A stretch of 64,000 nucleotides of DNA. It comes from Diacronema lutheri. Lineage: Eukaryota; Haptophyta; Pavlovophyceae; Pavlovales; Pavlovaceae. The translations under genes were made by a program, and so were the position numbers. The stretch is taken from assembly GCA_019448385.1 (NCBI GenBank), contig JAGTXO010000001.1, positions 2,542,001 through 2,606,000 on the forward strand, written 5' to 3'. The notes under the pieces are model-generated. The model was not told the origin of the DNA and did no database searches. It worked only from the letters and a program-made list of their open reading frames with translations. Shown here in pieces: positions 38,641 to 48,000 of this stretch (position 1 is its first letter; every line of letters starts with the position of its first letter).

Positions 38641-38701
38641 GCCCGTACGCTACACGATGATGGACCCGATGTCGACACACACTTGCTCAAAACGATGTCA
38701 G

Positions 38702-38894
38702 TATCCTGGAGACCCCTTAGCTTTTAAAACACGAGCCCTGGGATGCTATAATCGAGTCTAGGGTTTCGTCATTTTGTCAGAAGGGTTCGTCACTGGTGAA
38801 CCGGCCGATCGAATTGAACCGGCCAATAGGGCATACGGAAAAACGGCCCCCCGCCCCCAGCGGGGTCTCCAGCCCCAGGGCAGCGCCCCCTTAT
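38702..38894 (+). repeat. Solo copy of the fold-back arm repeat (copy E)
   Basis: atcctggagaccccttagct, a shortened palindrome, acgagccctgggatgctata, then ttcgtcactggtgaaccggc and the end ccccagggcagcgccccctt. It is closest in sequence to copy C in its middle part. Confidence 0.85.
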
Positions 38895-39304
38895 TCACGA
38901 AGGCTGCGACTTTTGCTGCAACGCTGCGCGATGCGCTCATAAGGGATAACTTTGAGGAGTACGCCTCTGCTGTGCTGCACCCTGGGACCGAGCGAGGGCA
39001 CCGCGCTCCGTGTTGGAATTGCGCAGCGCGCATGGATGGCAGCGCCCGCTGCTACAGCCCAGCCTACCACCAGACCACAAGTGCTTTTCGGCGCACGAGA
39101 TGCGCACTTCAGAATATTGAGAGCACTTTTGCCTCGATGAGCGCGCGTAGGTTGAAGCAAACGACGGTATCCCTACGCAGCACCGCCTGTTCAGATCCGC
39201 AGCAGCAGCGAGCAACTCGAAGAGCGTTGAAGAGCGCAATGAGCAACTGGAGAGCACCGACGACTTCGGGCGACTCATAGGGCGCAGAGAGGGGGGGGAG
39301 GGAG

Positions 39305-39305
<1 letters not shown>
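38895..39305. other. No supported gene
   Basis: A plus-strand frame continues through here to 39280 (TKAATFAATLRDALIRDNFE, then CWNCAARMDGSARCY) but has no recognisable domain and starts inside a repeat. Confidence 0.3.

Positions 39306-39336
<31 letters not shown>
39306..39336 (+). repeat. 31-nt poly-G run
   Basis: Uninterrupted G; the last homopolymer at the right side of the island. Confidence 0.9.
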
Positions 39337-39337
<1 letters not shown>

Positions 39338-39787
39338 GTTAGGCTGAGGGGCTGGGCCGTGATTCCTCCGCGCTAATTTTCCCTGCCGCGTCCTAGCCGT
39401 CGCTGTCGTTGCAGCCGCCCATGCACACGGTTTTCCTTGATGATCTTTCCGCGTGGATAGACGACATTGGTGGCTACCCGATCCCCCGCAGCTGGTGCTG
39501 ACCCCGCTGTCCTGACGTAAGCGCCGTTATTATCTTTCCGCGTTATGGGGGTATGGGGATATTCGTTTTTGATTTTTCCTTAAGTGCATAGAGTTTTCCT
39601 CTGCAGAGGAAAACCCACTGTACCCTACCCCCGAAAATGGGCGCGGGCTGCGCGGGCTGCGCGCGCGGAGGGGGGGAGGGGGGGTGGGGGGGTCTGGAAA
39701 GCCACCGACGACCAGCACTGCGTGGGCATCCGCGCCGCACGCGAACGCTTAATGCGCCTCGGTCGGCTCCCTCAGCCCCTTTAGGTG
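39337..39787. other. Right edge of the island with a 22-bp perfect palindrome
   Basis: No gene is supported. A perfect palindrome, gttttcctctg then cagaggaaaac, lies at 39593-39614. It is followed by a G-rich stretch (39660-39695) close to the RNase T2 stop codon. Confidence 0.6.
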
Positions 39788-40675
39788 TCAATTGGACCTG
39801 CTCGTGCAGTACCCGGACGCTGTGCAGCGCGCGCACCCGACGCGGCTCGTGCAGTCGTCGTCCGCCGCGCACGCCGGGCCGCGAATCGACGGCAGACAGC
39901 TGTCGCGCGCCTCAGCGGCGTGCGCCTTCGACCGGCAAGCCTTTGGGAACGCCGAGATGTTGGCCAGCCTCCAGAGGAAGCCATCGCCGTCCAGGTCGCG
40001 CACCGCACACGCCGAGAGGAGCACCTCGCCATTGTACGTGTCCGTGTTGTACACGGGCAGCCCTGCGGCGCGCAGCATGGCTGCGGTCGCCTTCATCGAC
40101 AGCCGGAGCCGCCGCGCCTCGGCCATCAGCTGCAGCGGCGCGGCGGCGAGCTCGCAGACCTGCGCAAAGAAGTCGTCCTCGCTGGCCGACCCCGCGCACA
40201 CGCCGTGCTTCAGCCACGTATGCTCGACGGCCCAGCGCACGTGGTCCGGGCTGGGCGACGGGAAGGCAAAGCACTCGGGCAGCTTCGGACGGCGCGGCGT
40301 GAGGCTCGCGGGCCGAACGCACGGCGAGAAGCCCCAGGGCTGCACGGCAGGCCACAGGCCGTGCACCGTGGGCTCGTCGTGCTTGTAATATTCCTCGCCT
40401 AGCCCCGTCTCGAGCGCGAGGATGCCGCACATGGGCGCGCCGCCGCACGACATTGCGCCGTACCGCGAGAGGCCGCTCTGGCGCGCGCGGCTGTTCGTGC
40501 TGGCCGGGCGCTCGGGGTGACGCGTGTCGCGGAGCGCAAGCGTGCCGACCACCACGCACGTCACCACGACCGTAAGCATGATGTACTGCTGCAGCGACAT
40601 GCCGCACTCGCCCGGATCGATCGGGCCCGAAGTCGTCAGCGAGCGCGTAAGCCGCCGCCTCGTGATTGTGTGCAT
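39788..40675 (-). CDS. RNase T2-family ribonuclease, membrane-anchored or secreted
   Basis: One exon, 295 aa, start 40675 and TGA 39788-39790. RNase T2 cleaves single-stranded RNA through a 2',3'-cyclic phosphate in secretory or lysosomal spaces. CAS I is PTVHGLWPAV and CAS II is VEHTWLKHGVC, each with its catalytic histidine, and the acid residue position is changed from the usual HEW.KHG to HTWLKHG. A hydrophobic segment near residues 26-45 (SLQQYIMLTVVVTCVVVGTL) is a signal anchor; an ATG at 40600 would make it a near-N-terminal signal. The C-terminus has a small Cys-rich addition (CAADDDCTSRVGCARC) beyond the usual family length. It is divergent from the NHL-FKBP gene. Confidence 0.85.
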   Translation of the reverse strand: MHTITRRRLTRSLTTSGPIDPGECGMSLQQYIMLTVVVTCVVVGTLALRDTRHPERPASTNSRARQSGLSRYGAMSCGGAPMCGILALETGLGEEYYKHDEPTVHGLWPAVQPWGFSPCVRPASLTPRRPKLPECFAFPSPSPDHVRWAVEHTWLKHGVCAGSASEDDFFAQVCELAAAPLQLMAEARRLRLSMKATAAMLRAAGLPVYNTDTYNGEVLLSACAVRDLDGDGFLWRLANISAFPKACRSKAHAAEARDSCLPSIRGPACAADDDCTSRVGCARCTASGYCTSRSN

Positions 40676-41096
40676 GCGCGCGCGAGCTCAAGCGGGCCGC
40701 CTGACGCGCGCAACTCTGCGCGCTCTCTGCGCCAGCCTCGGCTGAGCGAGCGACCCGACCGCCGCCGGGCCTCACGCGCGCGTCACGCGTTGCCGCTCGC
40801 GCGAGGCGTCCTGTCACGCGTTCGTTCGCCGCAACGCTCAAAAATGCCGTGACGCCCCTAGACTGTGTGTGTTTGCCAAGTCGTGCACGAGTGCAGCCGA
40901 CAGGGAAAGGGCGCGCGTAGAGTGCCGGGTGCTCGCGCGCACACGCCCGGCTGGCACGTGCCACGCAGACTGGCCGCCCGCCCTTGCCCCACGCTGTCGG
41001 TCGAGTCGACTCGACTCGACGAGCGCGGGGGCGCCGCGGCGGCGCTGAGCACACAGCGGACAGGATCGGCGACGGCAGGTTTCGGAAACTTCCGTA
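40676..41096. promoter_or_regulatory. 421-bp divergent promoter region, RNase T2 / NHL-FKBP
   Basis: The longest divergent spacer in the window. It contains a perfect 16-bp palindrome, gtcgagtcgactcgac, at 41000-41015. No TATA box or other core element is recognised. Confidence 0.45.
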
Positions 41097-43949
41097 ATGT
41101 CACAGAGGGCTGGGCTCGCGTTCCTCCTCGCGGCGGCGGTTCGCGGGCTGCATGTGCCGTTCGAGAGCGAAGCGATCGTGACCACTCTCGCGGGTGGCAG
41201 CGGCTTGTTTGCTTTGGACGGCACCGGGACCGCCGCCGTCTTCATCGGCCTGCATTCGGTGGCGATCACGCCGAGCGGCACAACTGCGATCCTGACCGAG
41301 AGCCGCGCACAGCGCAACGCCGTGCGCAAGCTGGACATTGCGACGGGCGAGGTGACGACCCTCGTGGTCGGCGCGCAACTTGATGCAAACGTGCCACCCG
41401 AATCGGCCGAGCGTCGCCGCCGCCTCGCCGACGAGTGCATCGTCTCGCCGGCGGGCGTCTCGATCGACCCGACCGGCATGTACGCGTACGTGCTTAACTC
41501 GAGGAATGCGAGCTTCTTCTGCAAGGTCGACATCGCGACTGGCGGCACGACGTTGATCGAATTCTCAGGCGCGACGGGCCGCACCTCATCGGTCAACAGC
41601 ATCGCCGTCGTCAGTGCGACCGAGGCGCTCGTGACGGACGAGCCGTTCAGCGGCACCAACGGTGCCGTGCGCGTCACCCTTGCGGACGGCGCGGCGGTAC
41701 GCGAGCTCGGCTCGGCCGCGTCGGCGTCGATCGACGGCGTGGGCACGACGGCGGCATTTCAGAGCCCCCAGGGCATCTCCCACGCCGTCGGCGACGCGCC
41801 CATCGTCTTGATCGCCGACGAGAATGCGCACAGGATCCGAAGGGTCGACCTCACCACGAGCGCCGTCACGACGCTCGCCGGCAGCATGGCGGGCTATGCG
41901 GACGGCGTCGGCACTGCGGCCAGGTTCTCGCGGCCAGTGGACGTGGCGCTTGCAGTCGACGCGTCGTACGCGGCCGTCGTGGACGCGATGCCCGCCGTGC
42001 GCATCGTCGACCTGAGCTCGGGCGCGGTCACGACGCTCGCGGGCGCAAGCGGCACCAGAGCGCAAGTCGACGGCACAGGCCTGAGCGCGCGCTTCTCAAG
42101 CCCGGGCTCGGTGGCGATCACGTCGAGTGGCACGATCACGCTCATCGTCGACCGTGCGAGCAACAACGCGACGAGCGACCTGGTACGACAGATTGCGACG
42201 CCGCCGCCCTCGCCGCCACCGCCACCCAGCCCTCCAAAGTCGCCTCCCAGCCCGCCGCCACCGCCGAGCCCACCGCCGAGCCCGCCGCCGCCGAGCCCGC
42301 CGCCGAGCCCGCCACCGCCCGCCCCGCCGCCGAGCCCGCCACCCCCAAGCCCGCCGCCGAGCCCGCCGCCCCCAAGCCCGCCGCCCAGCCCGCCGCCGTT
42401 GCCTCCGAGCCTTCCGCCATCACCGCCATCGCCGCCGAGCACGCCGCCACGTTCGCCGCCACCGCGCCCGCCGCCAAGCAGTGCGCCGCCGACAAATGTG
42501 ACGAACACGACGGGCAACGTGGCCGGTGAACTCGGCACGCTGCGCATCAACATTGCAGGCCTCGGCTCGACGGTCACGATCGTGCTCATAGCGCTCATCG
42601 TCGCCGTCACGTCGTGTTTGCTCGGCATGTGCATCTGGAAGGCGGAGCCGATCGCGCGCTGGAACCTGCGCAGGTCGTCGCGCAAGGCGAACAAGACGTT
42701 CGTCAAGACACGCCAGTCGAGCCGCGGCGGTGAGCGCAGCGACCGCGACCAGGCCGTGCAGCGGCGCGCGCGCGAGGTTGTGCAGGCCGAGCGCGCGCTC
42801 GAGGAGACTCACGACGCGATCGACGCGTCCGACGGCGCGGACGGCATGGAGGAGGGAGCGGCAAGCATGGAGGAGGGAGCGGCAAGCATGGAGGAGGGAG
42901 CGGCAAGCGCCACGAGCGCAGCGGCGGGCGCCGCGCTGCGCCCGCTGCCGTTCGGTCGCCTCGACCACACGGGCGCACATTACATCCTGACGCCCGAAGA
43001 GTACGGCGTGCTCAAGGCAATGCTCAGTGGCCACCGCTCGATGCCCTTCTGCGACACGGCTGACGCCAAGGCGAGCATCGCCGCGCACGACAAGGGGCGC
43101 TCGCTCGACGTCTCGCGCCACAGCGAGGCCGGCGGCGGCGGCTCGTCGCTCGCGCCGCCGTCGGCCGTATCCGGCACGGGCAACGTGCGACTGATGCCCT
43201 TCACACCGCGCGAGGGCGGCGCGCTCGCCGTGACGCCGCGCGGCGAGAACTTCTCTATCTCGATCCATGACCTGGAGGCATACACGGCGGCGCTCGGCGG
43301 CGTCCGCGCGCTGCCTCTCATGGCGATGGCGATGAAGCAGGGCGCGGCCGGCGCGGCCGGACCCGTGAACTACGAGCTCTATTCGCCGCCTCCTGCGCCC
43401 GCCGCGCCGGCGCCAAAGCCTAGGCCGGCGGGCTCGCGCGCGTTGCACCGCGAGAGCATCAACCGGCCGCGGCTCGGCGCGATCGTCGATCTCGTGCCGG
43501 GCAAGCTGCGCAAGCAAATCGAGGAGGTTGGCGACGGCGAGAAGATGCCGGCTGGCGCGACGGTCAACGTTGCCTACGAGGGCAAGCTCGCAAACGGCGA
43601 CGTCTTCGACCGCGCCGAGTCGCTCGAGTTTACGCTCGGCGACGGCAAGGTGATCGACGGGTGGGACGTTGGAATCGCGTCGATGACGCGCGGCGAGCGC
43701 TCCTTCCTGCGCATCCACCCGTCGCTCGGCTACGGCTCCGAGGGTGCGGGGCCGATCCCGCCCGACGAGACGCTCACGTTTGAGATCCAGCTCAACGACT
43801 GGATCCCGCCGGAGACCGAGCAGGCAAAAGTGGGCGGCATCTTCCGCTCGCTGCCAAAGCTCACGTTCGGCAGTTTGCTCGGCTTCGGCAACTCCTTTGG
43901 CCAGCAGAAGACCAACCAGAAGCTCATCGATGAGCAGCCTGCCACATGA
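41097..43949 (+). CDS. NHL-repeat / proline-rich / TM protein with C-terminal FKBP isomerase
   Basis: One exon, 950 aa. A signal peptide (MSQRAGLAFLLAAAVRG) is followed by NHL-type beta-propeller repeats to about residue 365 (VTTLAGSMAGYADGVGTAAR, FSRPVDVAL). A proline-rich SPPPP linker (about 367-466) resembles algal extracellular-matrix hydroxyproline-rich linkers. A transmembrane helix lies at about 490-514 (STVTIVLIALIVAVTSCLLG). The cytosolic part holds three GMEEGAAS repeats, a Gly/Pro-rich stretch, and an FKBP peptidyl-prolyl isomerase at about 800-903. The FKBP has the canonical VAYEGKLANGDVFD, KVIDGWDVGIASMTRGE, LGYGSEGAGPIPPDETLTFE residues, so it should be active and FK506-binding. 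The architecture suggests a cell-surface sensor or adhesion protein with an inward-facing isomerase. I know of no named homologue with this order. Confidence 0.82.
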   Translation: MSQRAGLAFLLAAAVRGLHVPFESEAIVTTLAGGSGLFALDGTGTAAVFIGLHSVAITPSGTTAILTESRAQRNAVRKLDIATGEVTTLVVGAQLDANVPPESAERRRRLADECIVSPAGVSIDPTGMYAYVLNSRNASFFCKVDIATGGTTLIEFSGATGRTSSVNSIAVVSATEALVTDEPFSGTNGAVRVTLADGAAVRELGSAASASIDGVGTTAAFQSPQGISHAVGDAPIVLIADENAHRIRRVDLTTSAVTTLAGSMAGYADGVGTAARFSRPVDVALAVDASYAAVVDAMPAVRIVDLSSGAVTTLAGASGTRAQVDGTGLSARFSSPGSVAITSSGTITLIVDRASNNATSDLVRQIATPPPSPPPPPSPPKSPPSPPPPPSPPPSPPPPSPPPSPPPPAPPPSPPPPSPPPSPPPPSPPPSPPPLPPSLPPSPPSPPSTPPRSPPPRPPPSSAPPTNVTNTTGNVAGELGTLRINIAGLGSTVTIVLIALIVAVTSCLLGMCIWKAEPIARWNLRRSSRKANKTFVKTRQSSRGGERSDRDQAVQRRAREVVQAERALEETHDAIDASDGADGMEEGAASMEEGAASMEEGAASATSAAAGAALRPLPFGRLDHTGAHYILTPEEYGVLKAMLSGHRSMPFCDTADAKASIAAHDKGRSLDVSRHSEAGGGGSSLAPPSAVSGTGNVRLMPFTPREGGALAVTPRGENFSISIHDLEAYTAALGGVRALPLMAMAMKQGAAGAAGPVNYELYSPPPAPAAPAPKPRPAGSRALHRESINRPRLGAIVDLVPGKLRKQIEEVGDGEKMPAGATVNVAYEGKLANGDVFDRAESLEFTLGDGKVIDGWDVGIASMTRGERSFLRIHPSLGYGSEGAGPIPPDETLTFEIQLNDWIPPETEQAKVGGIFRSLPKLTFGSLLGFGNSFGQQKTNQKLIDEQPAT

Positions 43950-44141
43950 GTGGCCACGCGTGATCAGCAATCCCCGCCTCAGAGGTCTCTGAAGGGCCTC
44001 ACAAGTCCCAGCATTATTTGACTCGCACCAGCGCGGTTCTCAGTGGCCGCCTGTGACGCGCGCGGCGAGGCACAAGCGGCAGCGAGTGAGTAGAGTACCG
44101 TGCGCGCGCGCGCGCGCGCGCGCAGCGGCACGGGACAAGGC

Positions 44142-44992
44142 TCAAGAGGCCGGACGACGGCGCGTCTCTGCCTCGCGCGCACCGTCGTCGTCGCTGCCGT
44201 CGAGCACGATGAGGTGGCGCTTGCGCTGTGCTGCGTACACCTCGTGCGGCAAGGGCGCGCTGCTATCCGCACCGCCGTCGCCGCCCTCGGCGCGCTCGCG
44301 CTGCCGCTTGCGCTTCTCCTTGCCGTCGAGCATTGCGCGCATGCGCACGGCCGCGTCCGAGGGGCCGGCACCGCCGCCCTCGTCGGCGTCCTCGACCGGG
44401 TCGTGCTCGCCAGCGCCCGGGCGTGCGGCGGCGCGGAGGCGCGAGAAGCGCGTGCGGTAGGTAGGCCTGAGCATCGCCTCGGGCGACCTTGTCCTCCTCT
44501 CGCGCGTCAGCGGTGGCCCGCTAGTCGGCTGCCCGCCCTCGGTCTCGGTGACGTTGATGACGAAGCCCGCGCTGCGTAGCCGTGCCTGCCAGTGCGGGCC
44601 CTCGAGCTTGACGCCGACGAGCCGCTTGCCCTTCATCGCGCCCGCATTGATGCGCACGCGGCAAATCTTGAGCGGGCGCGGGTTGGCGCGCGCCGTGTTG
44701 CCCGTGCTCAAAATTTGCGCAATCTCGCGCCAGAGCGGCACTATGCAGCCCGTGAGGAACGGGATGAGCGTCACGCGGTTGCCAGCCATGCACCGCGCAC
44801 CGCGTGGATACAAGCTGCACGCGGGCCCGTGCATGCAGCCCTCGTGCGCGTGCTGGAAGAAGGCCTCCCACTCCGCCTTGGCCCTGGCCGGATCGGCCAC
44901 ACGCGTGAAGCCGTCCTCAATCTGCGGCGAGCGGTCGGCGGAGGGCGCCACGTCGGGGGAGCGTGCAGCAGGACATGGAGGCGGAGAGGGAG

Positions 44993-45023
<31 letters not shown>

Positions 45024-48000
45024 TTGAGGGGCAGGGCAGGGCAGGGCGGGGCGGGGAGGGCGGCAAAGGAGTGGGAGGGGAGGTAGTGGGGGGGGGGGGG
45101 GGGGGCATGGCAGGCGTGCGCACCTTGTCCTCAGCGACGAGCTCGGCAAAGCCGCGGTGCGGCGCGTAGCGACGGTAGTGCGGCACCCACGCCGCGCTCG
45201 CAAAGGGCGGCTTGGGCACGCGCACGAGCGCGTGCGGCAGGTGCCGGTTGTTGTTGCCGTCGGGCACACGCTTGGCGTGGAAGGAGCCCGAGAGGCCGCC
45301 GCCGCCGCCCTCGAGGCTCGAGCGGTAGTCGAGCTCGCGCTGGAGCGCGGCCCACGACATGCCGTTGTCCACCTCGAGCTCGTAGTAGAGCGCGCGCGCC
45401 TTTGAGAGCGGCTCTTCGCGCAGCGACTGGCCGTCGCCGCGCACACGAACCTCGCGCGCGTTGATGTCGACGATGCCCGAGTCATAGGTGCCGAGCTGCT
45501 TGGCGCGCTTGATGAGCGCGTCGACGCGCTCGGAGAAGTGCGCGAAGAGCTTCGCCTGCAGCTCGACGTGCAGACCGAGCATCCGGTTAAGGAAGGTCTT
45601 GACGGAGAGCGCCTTGCTCTCCCACTTGACGTTGGACACGTCGATCCCGGCGCCCGCGAGCCCGCCTTCGAGCTCGGCGAGGTAGTCGTCAAACGCGGCG
45701 CGTCGCGCGTCAGTGGTGGCGTCGTCCTCCGCCGCGCCGTCGCCGCCAGCGCCGTCGCCCTCCTCGCCGCCGTCCTCGTCACCGATCCGCGCCGCCGTCG
45801 CCGCAGCGGCGCGGCGAGCCGGGCTAAGGACTGAGACGCCCGGCGCGGTCTCGCCGCGCGCCTCAAGGTGCGCGCGCGGCTCGAGCACCGCCTGCAGCAC
45901 GGCGCGGTCTGGCCGCGCGTGCGCCGGGTGGCGGACCATGTCGAGCACGTCGGCGACCGCGCGCGCGCCGTATTGGTGCTCAAAGTTGAAGACCTCGAGG
46001 TTGGACGCGTCGGACGCGCGTCGGTCGCCCTTGGTGAGCGCGCCGAGCGCCTGCAGCCGCCTCGCGACGGACGAGGCGAAGCGGCGCTCGCCGCCGATCG
46101 TGCACATGAGCAGGACGTACGAAGGCGCGCTCACCTGGTTGGAGCGGTGCGTGCGACCGAACTGCTGGATCGCCTCTGCACGCGTCGCCGCACGCGCGCG
46201 CCGGCGGCGGGCGTCGGATGGGCGCGGTGCGCGCGCGCGCGTGCGCGCGCGCACCGAGCCGCGGCCGTGCCGCGCCACAGCGTGCGAGCGCGCCGCAGGG
46301 TGTCGCGCGCTCGCGCACGGGGCGCGCGGCCTCCTCGCCGTCCAGCCGCTCCGAGCTGCCCGCTGCTCCGGCGCGGCGCGCCCGAGCAGGCCGCGGCGGG
46401 CGCCGCGCCGCGCGGCTCGGCGCGAACCGTCTGCCGACCAGGCGAGCTCGATGGTCATGTGCACGCGCCGGCGCTGGTTTTTGAAGCGCGCGTCGGCGTG
46501 GAGCGAGATGCCGGACGACGCGGCCTCGGAGATGATCGCGACTCGCTTGATGTCGTTGAGGAACTCGTCCTTCTCGCGATTGTTCACGTGCGCCATCGGG
46601 ACAATCTTCCCGCCATCGCGCAGGTCGCGATTGCGCGCGCGCACCTACGCGCGACCGCGAGCGGCGCAGCGGCGGAACGGTCGGCGGCGGGCGCGGGCGC
46701 GCGGCGAGGCGAGGCGAGGCCGGCGCGCGCGGCGCGGGGCGAGCTGCGCACTACGATGGCGTGGCGCGAGCGTGCCGTGCGATCGGCGCCGCACGTGCGC
46801 GCACCTCCATCCTCTCGCCCTGCCACACGCGGCGCATCTTGCGGCCCGTCAGCTCGGCGACGTGATTGACACCGCCAAGGTCGCGGATGACCTGATCGAG
46901 CGGGTTCTCCGGAAGGTCGAGCGCCTCGAGCGCGTCGCTCACGCGGTCCTTGAGACGTTGCAGCTGGCGCCACACGCTGCACTCAGCATGCGACGAGTTG
47001 TTGTCCAAGTCGCCGCCACCGTCGCCGTCGCCGCGCGCCGACGAGCGGCCGGCCGCGCCTCCGGCCTCGGGCGCGCTCGCGCCGCCGAGCTGCTTGCCCG
47101 CGCGCGCCCTCCACAGCGCGTCGATCCGCTCGCGCCGCGAGCGCGGCACGCGCGCCCTCGGCATGCCGCACTGCACGAGCCGCTTGCGCAGCTCGGCGCG
47201 GTCGAGCTCGGCCACCTTGCCGAACGCGGCGCCGAGGGCGGCGATGAGCGCCTCCTTCTTAGCGGGCGGGCGCGCGCCGCCGCCTTGCGCGCCGCCGACC
47301 ATCGCAGCCCACAGCTTCTTGAGGTCGTCGAGGGGTATGTGCAGCGTGCACCGCTGGCGGAATGCATCCCGCGCCGCCTTGACGCCTTGCGCGTCGGCAA
47401 TCAGGTCGACGTCGTCGTCGTCCGACTCCGACTCCGACCCGGCGCCCGCACCCGCACCGCCACTGCCGCCGCCGCCGCCGCCATCGCCGCCGCCGCCGCC
47501 GCCACTGCCGCCGCCGCCACCGCCGCCGCGCGCGCGCGCGCGCGCGCGCGCGCTGCGCGCCGCGTGCACCCAGCGCGGCACACGCACGCAGCTGCTGGGC
47601 GGCGCGCCATCCGCGCCGGCCCCCCTCAGCTTGACGGCGCGCGAGCGCTTCTCCTTGTCTTTGCGCACATCATCGCGCACGGTGAGGGACTCGTGGCACG
47701 GGAAGCGCTCGATCAGGTGCTCGAGCAGCGCGCGCAAGCCGCGGAAGTCCTCGAGGTCGTCGTCGCACGTCGCGTCGCGGATCGCGTCCGCAAGCCGCGC
47801 CTCGCCCGTCGACTGCAACCCGATCACGACCGCGTGGCCCGCGTCGAGCGCGGCCTTGACGCGGCGCACGAGCTCGGGCACCTTGATCGACATGCACAGC
47901 TGCTTGAAGAAGCGCTGGTGCGTGCCCCAAAACAGCGAGAGCAGCCCGCGATGGGGTTTCAGCTCGATGAGCGACAGCTCCGCGATCGCGTGCTCGACGC

